Source: Diogma glabrata (taxonomy: Eukaryota > Arthropoda > Insecta > Diptera > Cylindrotomidae). Taken from it: a DNA stretch of 64,000 nucleotides. Both the position numbers and the translations under genes were made by a program. The DNA lies in assembly GCA_963693315.1 (NCBI GenBank), contig OY856186.1, positions 306,420,661-306,484,660 on the forward strand, read 5' to 3'. Below are positions 1 to 11,840 of this stretch, piece after piece; positions within the stretch are counted from its first letter, which is position 1, and every line of letters begins with the position of its first letter. Under the pieces are notes generated by a model. That model did no database searches and was not told where the DNA came from. It saw only the letters and a program-made list of their open reading frames with translations.

Positions 1-96
1 GGTTCGACCGTGTATCGGGTACTAATAGGTTACTGGGAGTGGTAGATGAAACAACCGAAGGATCAGGAGATAAATTAAATTTGGTCTCAGACGATT

Positions 97-1659
97 CTAA
101 GACAGGTCCTGGGAGCGAGAAAAGGTGTTGGGATTCTGGCCCCCCCTTCGGTTTCCCCGACAATTTTCACAATTAGAACATAATACATCGTCTTTTCCGC
201 ATCCCCAACAAAACAATCGCTGAGATTCACGACAATCGTGCCACCGATGACCAGGTCGTTTACAGTTCCAACAAATAGTTGAACTGGTTATTCGTTTCAT
301 ATTAGGTGCAGGCTGTATTGCCGCGAGTTCGTTGGATGTAATGGGCAACGATTCAGTTGGCAATTCGCTAATTTGAATTTGTGAGAATTCATGACCCAAG
401 TCCACTTCTGACACCGGTCTAGAAGGTCTAATATTATAATCTCGCGATCTGGTTACTGACTCGGCCCATAATTTTTCGCGATCACGGCAGAGCTGGCGCA
501 GATGTTCTAGTCCATAAATGGTGACATATAGAAGCTCCCTTCTAATTTCCAATCGTAAGTTGTTGCGAATCAGGGATAATAACTCTGCGTCCGACATCGG
601 TACCCGTAGTTTATCGGCCAGTCGATAAATTGATTGTAAGAATTCGTCAAACAATTCAGTGGGCCGTTGTTTCCTGGCCCTCATCCGCTCCTTCACTTCT
701 TCATCCGTCTGCCGGTCCTGAAATTCTATTCGCAGAGCATGACATAAGTCAGTCCAAATAAGCTGTCGGTTCTGGCGAAAATATCTCCAGAACCAATCAG
801 CTGCTCGATCGGTGAACAACAGGTACAGACAACGGGTAACAATAGAAAAATCGCTATTTAAACACATCTCTGTCAGCCGCTCTATTCTGAAGATGAACGC
901 TTCAACATCCAGACCATCGGGTTTGCCTGAGAACGTTACGTTCCAATTTCTAACTGTGGTAGAGTGCTGATCGAGATGTGTTCGTATTCTAACTGGAGCA
1001 AGAGCAGGATGAGGTTCAGCAAACATTGGTGGTACTGGTACATTATTTTGCACAAACGCATTTACTGGCGTATAATTTGAATGAACCGATGGATGACGCG
1101 GGGTGGTGGGTGATACTGCAATTGGTGCTAGAGGTAACAACACTTCAGGTGCTGGAGCACGTGATTGCATCATTGAGTGATTAATTCTCGAAATTTCCTG
1201 ATCGATGTGTGCATTTACCGCTTCCTGAAAACCGTGATCCTCCGCTGCAGCGGCACCATATATGGGAGATCGTTGAGCTATATTCACTCGCACTTCATCG
1301 GCGAGTCTAGATCGCGGAAGGCGGTTTGCTAAGGGAGTAGAAGAGTGTTGATTTCCGATACTAGGACGACGTTGCCAACCTGCGGTAATAGAGCGAGTCA
1401 CAGGTCTCGGTGGAGGTGGTACCACCGTATCATTAGTTTTATCCATCCCTCGAGGTAACCTCTGTAAGTCGGCACGTTCGCACGCGGCTCGACAAATCGG
1501 GCAGGTACCATTCTGCAGCAACCAGTCGTTGAGGCAGATGTCATGAAAGAGGTGGTTACACCGAGTGAGGAGTTTTACGTCGGCCGGCACTATTTCGTGT
1601 TGACAAACAGCACACGAGCTGGACCTGTCCAGAACGTTGATCTTATCAGTAGCAGACAT
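97..1659 (-). CDS. gag: Gag polyprotein with N-terminal RING-H2 finger (copy A)
   Basis: 520 codons, taking the ATG at 1659 because its product aligns with the element 3 Gag start; an upstream in-frame ATG would add 11 residues. Visible domains: a RING-H2 finger at residues 16-56 (C16, C19, C34, H36, H39, C42, C53, C56), with a Trp at 46 and Pro at 54 as in active E3 ligases; a Ser/Pro-rich linker; a retrotransposon capsid-like region (about 265-420, ending near REKLW); a CCHC knuckle (CWNC..H..C); and a second knuckle in which His is replaced by Val. Gag normally assembles the particle and packages RNA. Ligase activity is inferred, not shown. The zero frame stops at 97, 17 codons after a GGGAAAC heptamer at 157-151; the frame shifted by -1 stays open to base 1 and matches the element 3 sequence that leads into pol. 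Confidence 0.85.
   Translation of the reverse strand: MSATDKINVLDRSSSCAVCQHEIVPADVKLLTRCNHLFHDICLNDWLLQNGTCPICRAACERADLQRLPRGMDKTNDTVVPPPPRPVTRSITAGWQRRPSIGNQHSSTPLANRLPRSRLADEVRVNIAQRSPIYGAAAAEDHGFQEAVNAHIDQEISRINHSMMQSRAPAPEVLLPLAPIAVSPTTPRHPSVHSNYTPVNAFVQNNVPVPPMFAEPHPALAPVRIRTHLDQHSTTVRNWNVTFSGKPDGLDVEAFIFRIERLTEMCLNSDFSIVTRCLYLLFTDRAADWFWRYFRQNRQLIWTDLCHALRIEFQDRQTDEEVKERMRARKQRPTELFDEFLQSIYRLADKLRVPMSDAELLSLIRNNLRLEIRRELLYVTIYGLEHLRQLCRDREKLWAESVTRSRDYNIRPSRPVSEVDLGHEFSQIQISELPTESLPITSNELAAIQPAPNMKRITSSTICWNCKRPGHRWHDCRESQRLFCWGCGKDDVLCSNCENCRGNRRGGQNPNTFSRSQDLS
151..157 (-). promoter_or_regulatory. Candidate -1 ribosomal frameshift heptamer GGGAAAC (copy A)
   Basis: On the coding strand the codons CGG GGA AAC contain G GGA AAC in the phase needed for -1 slippage. 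It lies just after the last cysteines of Gag. The zero frame ends shortly after in a tail (SRSQ motif) also found in element 1, while the -1 frame continues. A run of seven G (146-140) follows, and I see no strong downstream stem here. Confidence 0.55.
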
Positions 1660-2689
1660 AATGAATCTCCACCAACCCAAACAGCCGCACACAACTTAAT
1701 CAAAACCAAACAAGAGTACGGAAGAGAAATTGTTACACTATAGATGCGAGCGTTGAAGCCAAAATAAACAATTTAATTATTAACAAAAGAAAATGATTTT
1801 ATTACAATATTTACTTCAAATCTATTAGAGCAGAATTCAAAGTGTTGTATGAAAATTCCGTTATTCAAACCTTAAACAGCTGCGCGATATTCTTTTGCAA
1901 TTCGACAATTATATTAAATCTGATTTATTATTATCTTGATATTATTTTATTACTATTTACGATTGTTTTCCAAGGTGCTGATATATGAACCGAACAAAGA
2001 TAAACGGTGAGATTTGAGAGAAAATAAGTATACTACAAATATGGCAGAAGATGGCAATTATGAAAAAGTTCAGACCCAATTCCGGGCAGGTCTGACGGTT
2101 CCCGATTCTCAAAACGAAGTGACAGACAAAAAAAAATTACAGAAGTACGGCAAGCCTACCGGTTAGACAAGGAGAATGCTTTAAATTTAACTACCTTACG
2201 TATAACAATCAACATACGCATAATATATACATATGCATGATATATAAAATACAATACGTAAAATATTTAAATTATGTTCTTAATATTATTCTAAATTCAG
2301 AAAAAAAATTCTTAAACTTAACAGGCAACATAAAATGTAAAGTTAATATTTTAAATTTAACTACCTTACGTATAATGATTAACAAACGTATGATATATAC
2401 ATACATATAATACATGAAATATAATACGTAAAATATTTAAATTATATTCTTAATATTATTTTGAATTCAGAAAAAAGAAACTGACAATTAACATGAAACA
2501 TAAAATGTACTTAAAGTTAATGTTCTCTTTAAAGTTGGTGGTAAAAATCCCCTTTTTGGCATTCGATCTATTCTTCTTATGTAAGTATATTCTTTTCTTT
2601 GTTTGTAATGTATTATTTAATGTTATTGTATTGAATTATTTGATTAATGGTGGACCTACAATATATCGAAAAAGAATATTTAGTTTCTA

Positions 2690-2990
2690 ATATCAGCGGT
2701 TTAATTATTTATTTATTTATTTTTCATATAAGTATTTATCAATATTTATTTATTTATTTAGAAATATTCATAAAATTTTTTATTTATAGATATTTATTTA
2801 TTATTTTTTTGTGTATAAATATTTATTTATTTATTTTTTGTATAAATATTTATTTATTTATTTTATTTGTGTATAAATATTTATTTATTAATTTTTGTAT
2901 AAATATTTATTTATTTATTTTATTTGTGTATAAATATTTATTTATTAATTTATTTACTTATTTTTGGTACACAAATATATATTTATTTAT
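2690..2990. repeat. TATT-type low-complexity tract
   Basis: Repeated TATTTATTTATT blocks, partly organised as units ending in TGTATAAATATTTATT. ORFs predicted across it are low-complexity artefacts rich in Ile, Phe and Tyr. A similar tract occurs in the gypsy-4 leader. Confidence 0.85.
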
Positions 2991-3780
2991 TGTCGGATGG
3001 AGGAAAGTTGGATCCAACCACGGGGTGTCCATGGGAAATGGGGAAGGAAAAGGGAAGAAGAGGGGATGTAAAAGGATGGGAAAAGGTAGGGTGGGAAAGG
3101 AATAAGATGGGGTATGTGCTGATGGGATTTCACCCAGCTGACAAGTGCTGACGGGATGGCCAGAAGATAAATCCTCTGGACCACCATTCGATCATCAACA
3201 CCCGTCAACTGCGATCCACACCACCAACACATACGGACGAGGTGCTATGACCTGAGTGGATCCAGTCAACCACGGCATAAAAGCTGAGCGGACATCTTCC
3301 CTCAGTAGCTGATCGGGCTACTTTGGAAGATGACCCTCAGTATTATCCATGGCGAACCGAAACACTCAGGCCATAGGAAACCAATATTGTCGGGAGGGGA
3401 CTCTAATGATTAGACAATATCAGTTCGGACTGGACTCTGAAGACACCACGAACCCGAAGCCTGACCAGGTGACCAGACTCGGACGAGAATTGGCGTATAC
3501 ACCAATACACGTCAGTCTAGGTCTGGCACCTGAATCACCTTCGGCCCTCGTGCCATCTCCAGAAACCCAGCCCGTAACTAGGGTCCGTGGGGTTGTAATG
3601 CCCATTGGGAATATTTCCTAAGAAATATTCCCACCCTTGCGTTATCAAAAAAAAACAAAAGGGAGAAACATTGCTGGAGGCGTAGGGACGCAACTCCCCA
3701 TCAAAAAAAAGTCTGAGGGATCTCAGACTTCCTTTGCTCCTGCGCGTATGAAGCAGGGAACTGCTTCTACGCCGCCAGAG
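2987..3780 (-). other. Conserved leader block with two small sense ORFs
   Basis: This block matches 33405-34170 in element 3 much better than the rest of the leader. In the sense orientation it has an ORF starting MGITTPRTLV (61 codons, 3605-3420; about 4 amino-acid changes between copies) and one starting MCWWCGSQL (3232-2987), whose start is conserved but whose end diverges. An antisense ORF of 90 codons (3349-3621, plus) is equally conserved, so protein coding cannot be told from conserved RNA structure. No known domain recognised. Confidence 0.4.
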
Positions 3781-3913
3781 TCTTTTAGCTATTGCTTGTG
3801 GAAATTAAAATTAAATTTGAAGAAAAAATTTTTAAAAAAAAATTTTTCAAAGTTTTTTGAAAATATGGAGGGACTCCTCCAGAGTCCTACATTGCTGTAG
3901 AACCCTTAGAGAA

Positions 3914-3931
3914 GCCCCACGTTGGGCGCCA
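3914..3931 (-). promoter_or_regulatory. Primer-binding site, tRNA-Lys(CUU) type
   Basis: The minus strand reads TGGCGCCCAACGTGGGGC, three bases inside the LTR end. From my knowledge of animal tRNAs this is complementary over all 18 bases to the 3' end of tRNA-Lys(CUU), including CCA. It marks where minus-strand DNA synthesis would start. Confidence 0.85.
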
Positions 3932-4389
3932 ATTTGTAATGAAGAGCTTTGCCGTTGATGATCAACGACGAGGCATAGCAGGTCGCGTAGCTAATGAGGT
4001 TTTATTTTTGTGCTCCGGCTAATCACAGTATGGAGTCCGATTGGTAAACCCTGCTGTTCCAATACAAATGCAGACATGTACGCGTTTTTTCAAAATAGAT
4101 CGGAAGTGGAAACAAATGCAAGTGTGAAAACGAGACTCTGGTGACCCCCTTCTACGAAAGAACCACGGTCGGCACGTTCAACCCCCTCACTCACTCACAC
4201 ATGCCCACACACACACACACACACTCATTCACACCCCTTTATCATAAGAGTAAAAGAAAAGAAAAAAAAACAAAACAACAATCAAATAGACTCACCCATG
4301 GTTATATCCTCCTAGCCTCCAAAATCCGCCTGGTTTCAGCCCGCCATCAACACTGTCTATACGTTGATCAAAAATAAGATGCCGCCATT

Positions 4390-5310
4390 GATGGGAAGGA
4401 ACAGTGAATCAATTGGTAATCAACAGCGTAGAACAAATTTTCATTTAAAATCGTTGAATAAATTATAATCAGGATCGCCGAAGAAATCGATGAATGAATT
4501 TTGATTTATATATCGTTGAATGAATATGTGTTTAAATCGTTGAATAACTATGTGTGCAGAATCGTCGAACAACTTGGTATTTGAATAGTGGAATAAGTTG
4601 CAATCTCAATCGCGGCACAAATTTGTAACCAACCTTGATGAATAAGTTGTTACTTAAAATCGTTGAATAAATTGTAATCAGGATCGTCGAAGAAATCGCT
4701 GACTGAATTTTGATTTAATATCGTTGAATGAATATGTATTTAAATCGTTGAATAAATCCGTGTGCAGAATCGTCGAGCAACTTGGTATTTGAATAGTTGA
4801 ATAAATTGGCAATCTCAATCGCTGCACAAATTTGTAACCAACATTGATGAATAAAAAATCGTTGAATAATTGGCAATCACGATCGCGGAATGGATTTGCA
4901 AACAAAGCTGATTTATAATTCTTTATTTAAAATTGTTGAATAACTATGGAGGCAGAATCGTCGAACAAATTGGTATTTAAATCGTTGAATAAGTGGTAAT
5001 CACGATAGCGGAACGAATTTGCAACCAAAATTGATGAATGAATTTGTATTTAAATATCGTTGAATAAATTGGTAGTTAAATCGTTGAATAATTTGTAACC
5101 ATAATCACTGAATAAATTTGTTAACAAAATTGATGAATAAAATTGGTATTTAAATCGTTGAATAAATTGGTGATTAAATCGTTGACCAAATCTATAATCA
5201 AATGCGATGAACGAACTGGTATTCACACTCGGTGAATAATTTGTAATCCGAATGGGTGAATAAAATTGTAGCCAAACTTTGATGAAAATGTTGCGTTGAA
5301 ACAATATACC
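4390..5310. repeat. Degenerate tandem array, AAATCGTTGAATAA core
   Basis: Dozens of imperfect copies of a 14-25 bp unit (AAATCGTTGAATAAATTG and variants such as TCGTCGAACAA), plus a larger duplicated block (about 4480-4660 versus 4665-4850). Lies inside the copy A LTR and is absent from the element 3 LTRs. Confidence 0.85.
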
Positions 5311-5869
5311 GTAGCAACAGCAAAACGGTGATACAATTGATGCGTCGAAACTCGGTGGTAATTAACCAAGAAAAATAACAATGTTGAGTAGAAATATGTT
5401 TAATAGCAAAACTTGTCATCGAGGTAGCGTTGAAACAGGGATAATTCCCCGTAGTAATAGTAAAGCTGTGATTTCAATGTTGCGAGAAAAAAAAAAATTT
5501 CGTAGCAATAGCAACTTTTGTTCATACAACTGTTGCGTCGAAATAACTCAGGCAATTGTTAAGAATCGTATAAAGTTTTGCCGTATGACAAAGCCCGATC
5601 TCACGCAGAATGGTATACCCAACCAATGACCTTACGTAGCTACCGGTAATAAAGAAACATTCCATAGCAACAGTAATGACATTTTAGCTGTTCAGAGTAT
5701 TTTCTTAATTTTTATTATCCAACTAGGTTAACTTTACAATATTATCTTCGATACAGGCAGAAACATTAATTAATGTATTACAGTTAGTTATTACTAGTGA
5801 AACTGGCACGAATAAATTTTTCCTAGATAATCTTACATAGATACTAATTTTTTTGCTATCTATTTAATT

Positions 5870-6440
5870 ACACAGTTAAAATTTTTTTATATATAAACGT
5901 ACACAGTTAAATTTTTTTCCATATATAGACGTACACAGATAAATTTTAATTATTTAATCTTCCTCAGGTAAATTTTCTTTAGTTAATCTTACACAGATAA
6001 ATTTTTTATATATAAACGGGCACAGATAAATTCTAATTATTTAATCTTCCTCAGGTAAATTTTCTTTAGTTAATCTTACACAGATAAAAATTTTTTATAT
6101 ATCAACGTGCACAGATAAATTTTAATTATTTAATCTTCCACAGACAAATTTTCTTTAGTTAATCTTACACAGATAAATTTTTATATATAAACGTACACAG
6201 ATAAATTTTAATTATTTAATCTTCTACGGACAAATTTTCTCTAGTTAATCTTACACAGATAAATTTTTTTTATATAAACGTACACAGATAAATTTTAATT
6301 ATTTAATCTTCCACGGACAAATTTTCTCTAGTTAATCTTACACAGATAAAAATTTTTTTTTTTATATATAAACGTACATAGATAAATTATATTTAGTTAA
6401 TCTTACACAGATACGTTTTCTTTATAATAACTCATGCATC
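5870..6440. repeat. Tandem array of about 90-bp units
   Basis: Successive units contain ACACAGATAAATTTT, TTAATTATTTAATCTTCC and TATATATAAACGTAC in the same order, about six times with small differences. Also inside the copy A LTR. Confidence 0.85.
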
Positions 6441-8179
6441 GATAGAAAGAATTTTCTTTTATATTAGATTTTGGCTTTCATGTTAAAGGTTTTAGAAATT
6501 CTGTCAAACCTCGGTATTCTTCTCCTTATTAAATCTGTTTTGTTATATTTCGTTTATGAATTTGAAATGGTGCAAGTATTATGGAGCACCAAATAGAAGT
6601 AAACAAAAAAATGGATACTCAAATGACACAGTACAATCACTGACCATACTTGTAAGTCGGCAGTCTACTATCTTAGTTAATTGGTATACAAAACCAAATC
6701 AAATTAATTACTGTTTCTTCTGCCGTAATCGTCATTTAGGTTTTAGATTATTCCGGATACAATCTACATTACATGCGAACAAACTGGATAATTCCTGGAT
6801 CTTCGTATTACACGACAAAACAAAACTGACCTACTTGTTATTCGCGCAGAGTTACCGGATTTAATTAACTAACAAAATTAGATTTTGACTAGCGGCAATA
6901 AAAATAATAGTTTATGCACTCTCACCAATATGTCCGGCCTCTGTTGTCATGTGACGGCCATCGATCCAAAAAAAGCACTGCACGATACGCAGAAAATAGT
7001 TTACTTACTTCTAACAGGCTTCACTCCACTTATATAATTGGTTATTGACTTCAAATGGCAGCACACATTCCGTATCACAACACAGCATCAACCGTCCCGG
7101 ATGTTTTTCTTGCTTTCGTTTTTCTTTATGGAATTTTTATATTTGCGAAACTACCATTTTTAATTACAACATTCCACTACGAGATGTCAAAAAAAACGAA
7201 AACACCTGTTTTATGAGTTGACAAAAGTAATAGACTACACGAATTCAAATCTAATCGAAGAAAAAAGAAAAGCAAACCTACAGTCGATCCCTATATACCC
7301 AAAAAAAATTCCTTTTTGAAAATCGAAAAAACTCGAATATCGAGTTTCAGATATAAAATAATTAATTTAAAACAAGTGTTAGGAAATTTTTATAGTTAAA
7401 CCAAACGGTTTGAAATTAGATATTATGGTACGAAAACAAGGTTGGGACACAAAATATTTCCGACACATCCATAACATTTATCATTGAATTCAAAATGAAT
7501 TAAATGCAAGTTCGATCAAATTTATTAAACTACAATCTACTACATCAGTACAGTGAAGTTCGGTTTTAAATCGGAAAGATTGTTTGAAGTAAATTTTCTT
7601 CTTCCCATGCAAAGAGAAAAAAGATTGAACGTATAACAAAGCAAGATAATACTTCTTGGCATGTTAATGACTGTAAAAATAAACGTACAGCTGTTGTAAG
7701 GTTTTGCAAACTTCGTTGTGTAAGTTACGTTTGATGTTTAGATCATTCACATTGAAGTAATAGAGTGAACCAAAGTGAATGGAAATATGGTATGAGTTAA
7801 TTTTAGTGAATTGCAAAATTAAATAGCAATGCTTATAGAGACAAAATTTAAGGAAAATTTTTACATTCATTCAATTTTCGATCAAGATGAAAGTTAACTA
7901 TAGGTAATGACAACTTTTAATTAATTACAATTTAAAATCAATTAGTGCAAGGAGTTCAACTCTCTTCAAACATGTCCGTCCAGCTAATGAAAATTTAGTT
8001 AAATTCTAAGAAAAATAAGAAAACGATGAGTTACGGGGACTATAAAATTATGGCTATTGAAGGTGAATGGATGGGAAACTATTACGCGCGGTACATGTGA
8101 ATAATAAAAAAAATGAAAACCAATAATTCTGAGACTATAATACACTGGGTTCAGACATTAGCCCAGACTATCCATTACA

Positions 8180-8342
8180 CCTACGGTACGGGAATGTATC
8201 ACCTACTGACCTGTGAGATTGTTGACTTCGGTTTATCGAACAAATTGAAATTTAATTAAACTATTACACACGCGATTCTAGATTTTAGATTAATTTCACA
8301 AATTAAACGTCACAAAAACTAATGAGAACAAAATTTTAATCA
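8180..8342. repeat. Left part of the locus that received element 3 (probable old LTR remnant)
   Basis: These 163 bases lie between the copy A LTR end and element 3. Across the ATCA duplication they were once contiguous with 40360 onward. Since 42530-43195 is a diverged copy of the LTR end, I infer that this is part of an older LTR, but these 163 bases show no clear match themselves. Confidence 0.4.
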
Positions 8343-8615
8343 TGTAATGAAGAGCTTCCTCATTGGCGAACCAATGAGAATGGCATAGCAGGAAGCGTAC
8401 CTCGCGAGATTTATTTTCTTGCCCCAAGCTAGCTGCAGTCCATGGGAACGATTAAAGAAACCCTGCTACTTCAGCACAAATACAGAAATGTACGCTATTT
8501 ACGAAAATTTTCAGAAATTGAAAGAAATACAAGTGGAAATGGAGACTCTGGCGACCCCGTTTGCGAAAGAACCACGATCAGCACGTCCAACCCCCACATC
8601 AACTCACATATTCTC
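8343..8615 (-). repeat. 3' LTR of element 3, distal piece
   Basis: Begins TGTAATGAAGAGC as the 5' LTR does at 34316. It is cut at 8615 by element 1 and resumes at 19825; TCTC (8612-8615 and 19825-19828) is duplicated at the junction. An ORF at 8419-8628 has no recognisable product. Confidence 0.9.
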
Positions 8616-9028
8616 TGTTAGGAAATAAAAATCCCCGTTATCCCTATTACGTGTTACCCTATGGTAACAACCGTTCTCACACCATCGTCACTTGCATTTC
8701 TTAAATCCAGTCCAACACCTTCGTGGTCTTATTTCTTTTATTGTTTCAAAATTTTTCCCATGATATATGAAGTTTTCATGGACAATTACCTCAACGGTGA
8801 TATTTGAATAAAATAACCTTCGTTGTTCCTATTCCAGTCTGCAAGTGACGGAAATGGTTTTCTATTTCTATGTAAAATTATAAAATTTGTATAAATTTTT
8901 TTTTCCCATCAAAAATTGCAAGTATTGCAATTTTTTTTATTTTTTCCTCAAAACTGAGAAAATCGAAAAATTAGAGAAGGCAGTTGGTAGTGAACTAGCA
9001 AAGTGATCGTTAAGTGAAATGTTAACTT

Positions 9029-9510
9029 AAAGTAAAGCCAGTTTTGGTGACTTAAATAGAAAATAATATAAGTTACGTGAATAAGTTTATTAATGATTAC
9101 ATTTAATTAATTCAAACATATAAGAAAAAGTTATGATATTTAGAAACATTCAAGAATGATTACATTTTTTTTTTACTAATTTTAATAAATTAAGAAAAAG
9201 TAAAGTTAAGATAAAAGCCAGTTTTGGTGACTTAAATAGAAAATAATATAAGTTACGTGAATAAGTTTATTAATGATTACATTTAATTAATTCAAAAATA
9301 TAAGAAAAAGTTATGATATTTAGAAACATTCAAGAATGATTACATTTTTTTTACTAATTTAATAAATTAAGAAAAAGTAAAGTTAAGATAAAAGCCAGTT
9401 TTGGTGACTTAACTAGAAAATAATATAATTTACGTGAATAAGTTTCATGAATGATGACATTTAATTAATTCAAAAATATAAGAAAAAGTTATGATATTTA
9501 GAAACATTAA
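9029..9510 (+). repeat. Three tandem copies of a ~175-180 bp unit in the LTR
   Basis: The phrase GCCAGTTTTGGTGACTTAA recurs at about 9038, 9218 and 9393, each followed by the same sequence ending near AATAAATTAAGAAAAAG. The 3' LTR has the same three units (about 18907, 19087 and 19266), so the array predates this insertion. Confidence 0.9.
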
Positions 9511-9712
9511 AGAAAAAAAAATTGAATTGATGAGTCAATACAAGCGAAAGCCAAATTTGTGAGAGAGTTTTTTTTTGGACAATTAAATAAAATTCTGAAA
9601 ATTAAAATAAGTGTTTGAATTTACTACGGAGGATAGGCAGTATCTAGAGGTCAACAATACCACGAGAGGAACGAACCACAATTTCTTAGCGTAAGTCATT
9701 CAATATTTCCTA

Positions 9713-11598
9713 CCCAAGCAACAAAATAAGTCGAAAATTGGTAACATTGTTATTAAAATTCGACTTTAAAGTTATAAAACCTTAATAATGAGATGTAAAA
9801 TTACATCGAATCGACATCGAATCGACCAATGTGGGGAAAAATTCGACGTCGATTCGACGTAATTTTAGGGGTAAAATATTCTATTTAGGTATTTTTCTTC
9901 CTACTTTTTCTACCTATTTAAGTAAATTTCTCCCTAATTTAGGAAGATTCCACGTCAAATCGACGTCGATTTAGGTTGCTTTGCACCTATTTTCAACCTA
10001 ATTAGTTGTAAGTTACCAACTAGGTAATATTATAAGAAATTTTATCTTCTCTTTTACCAATTATAAAATAATATGTATTTGGGCATCACATGTCAAATTC
10101 GAAAAAGATGAAAAAAAGTAATTTTCTTTTAATATATAATTTATAATAAATTTTAATTTTATATTTCGCAATAAAATGGTTTAAAAATGAATTTTTGTAA
10201 CGAAAAAAATATTATTGATAAACTTTAGGATTGTACTTCTCAAAATATTAATGGGCTTCAAAATAATAAATAATACAAAAATATATTTTTTTCATTTCTT
10301 TGAAAATAATTTTCTTTTACCAAAAATCTCACTTACATAACAATATGGCGGAGTAATACTTTAAACAAAAATAAGTTTGAATATGGCGGACTAAGCAAAA
10401 TCTACTTTAAAGTAAATTTCACATAATTTTTCGACTTTAAAGAAAATTTTTCTTAATTTTAGGTTGACATTAACCTAAATTAGGTCGCAATCTTTTATTT
10501 AAGAAATTTCTACTTAAACTTGTAACATTCTACCAAATTGGTTGCATTTGAATTTCTACGCGTTCTATTTTAGTGAATTTCTACCTATTGGTACACCAGC
10601 ATCGTTTTGTATAAAAATTTAAGTATTGTTGCTGCTAATTGCAAAAGTATAATGGCATATTCAATTAAACTTTTTAATGGAGATTTAATTTTCCATTGTC
10701 TATTGAATTTCTTTCTAAACCCAATATGTGTTTCATTATAGAAAAATAAATATAACCCAAATATATATGAAAATCTTATAATTATTTAATCTTTAGTCGA
10801 TAATTTTATTAACGGTACAAATAATGAATATAATAATTAATTACTCAGTTTCATTATTTACTAAATAACTTTGGTTTAATCTGTTAATAATTAATAATAA
10901 TTCTATCTAATATGTAAATTCAAATTAAATTTACAAAAATTGCATCAAACAAAATTGTACATCATCCTTCAAAAAAATGTTTTTCCCAATTTTTGTAATT
11001 ACAGCAACAAGATATTACGTATAATTTTTTTTTGTTAAATTGCATCCTTTAAATAGGTAACTTATTTCTTATTTAAGTAAATTTTTACTAATTTTCGAAA
11101 ATGAGGTCGACAAAAAAAAGAGTATTTTTGGTATAATCGACTTATAGATTAGTTTTTAAGTTATTTTCTACCAAATATTTGATTATAAATTACCTTACAA
11201 GACTTAAGCTTACTATGAAGTGGAAAATTAGGTAAAATTAGGTGTGATTTTCCTTGTTTTTCAACTTCGAAAAAATGTTATTTGAGGTTGAAAATAGGTG
11301 AAAATGTGGTAAAACTCTCCTCATTTTGCGACTAAATTACGTGTTCAAAATAAAATTGACTTCGAGGTTGATTTTAGGTAAAAATTAGGTATAGGTGTGT
11401 GCTGGTTTTGACTTAAATTCTACTATTATTTTGATATAATTTTTTTGGGCGAAAAATACGTATAATCAACCTAATTAACTACCTATAAGTAAAATTCATT
11501 TGAAAGTCAAGAAAACTGGTTGAATCGACGTAATTTTTACATAATTAGGTAAATTTACACCAAACTGTAGTTGAAAATCACCTATTGTGTTGCTTGGG
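9713..11598. mobile_element. Non-coding TIR element, 1886 bp, TA target duplication
   Basis: Ends are CCCAAGCAACA and its complement TGTTGCTTGGG, flanked by TA on both sides; the uninterrupted 3' LTR has a single TA here. After the first 11 bases the inverted repeats match only patchily. Inside are palindromic GACGTCGATTCGACGT-like segments and many CCTAATTTAGG-like pieces, but no ORF of note. A TA duplication points to Tc1/mariner-type mobilisation of a large MITE; the transposase family is inferred only. Confidence 0.85.
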
Positions 11599-11840
11599 TA
11601 AATTGTAAAAATGTAGAAATAAATGTCTGTAGCCGATCAGAGAGGCTTTGATAAATATATGTTAAACAAACCAAATTAGCGGTAACATTATGACCGGTTA
11701 GGTTGAGTTGTGTTGTGTGTGCGCTTCGGGCATGAGCAAGGCCGGGAATTCCCAACGATGATTAGGGTCTTCAACCCTCTACCGGCATTTTTTTTCAATA
11801 TGGTTTCAAAGTAATAGCTCCCGCTATCCCAGCTATTACA

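Larger units (their letters stand above)
1660..3913 (-). other. 5' leader (untranslated) region of copy A
   Basis: About 2.25 kb between the primer-binding site and gag. It contains stretches shared with the element 3 leader (about 1760-2130, 3095-3780), separated by AT-rich sequence that is not shared. On the plus strand at about 2041-2105 it carries a module with the shared text 'cagacccaattccgggca', also found at about 32674-32745 and 23935-24000. No long ORF in the sense direction. Confidence 0.65.
1..8179 (-). mobile_element. Ty3/gypsy LTR retrotransposon, copy A (RING-Gag lineage), 5' part
   Basis: Read on the minus strand, this holds one LTR (3935-8179), a tRNA-Lys-type primer-binding site (3914-3931), a 2.3-kb leader and gag (97-1659). 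The window ends just inside the gag/pol junction, so pol and the 3' LTR lie outside. Leader, gag and LTR start are homologous to element 3 (8343-40359), so both belong to one lineage. I infer that the LTR ends at 8179 because the last bases match the CATTACA ends of the element 3 LTRs; the target-site duplication cannot be checked because the other flank is missing. Of the three RING-Gag copies here, this one shows the least damage in gag. Confidence 0.85.
3935..8179 (-). repeat. 5' LTR of copy A, about 4.2 kb
   Basis: In plus orientation it begins TGTAATG and ends CATTACA, a 7-bp terminal inverted repeat containing TG..CA. The first 280 bases and last 700 bases align with the LTRs of element 3 (34316-40359); the middle is diverged and filled with tandem repeats. 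It has no ORF that looks coding. 4.2 kb is very long for a gypsy LTR. Confidence 0.75.
8616..11840 (+). repeat. 5' LTR of element 1 (1337 bp plus nested insertion)
   Basis: Starts TGTTAGG and ends CTATTACA. Matches 18488-19824 base for base apart from a few homopolymer differences, except where the element at 9713-11598 and its TA duplication interrupt it. Confidence 0.93.

Noticed and set aside
2647..3105. 152-codon Ile/Phe/Tyr-rich ORF as a membrane protein
   Set aside because: It is a translation of a TATT low-complexity tract in the copy A leader.
4390..5310. CRISPR-like array
   Set aside because: The units are tandem and degenerate without unique spacers of constant length, and the setting is eukaryotic.
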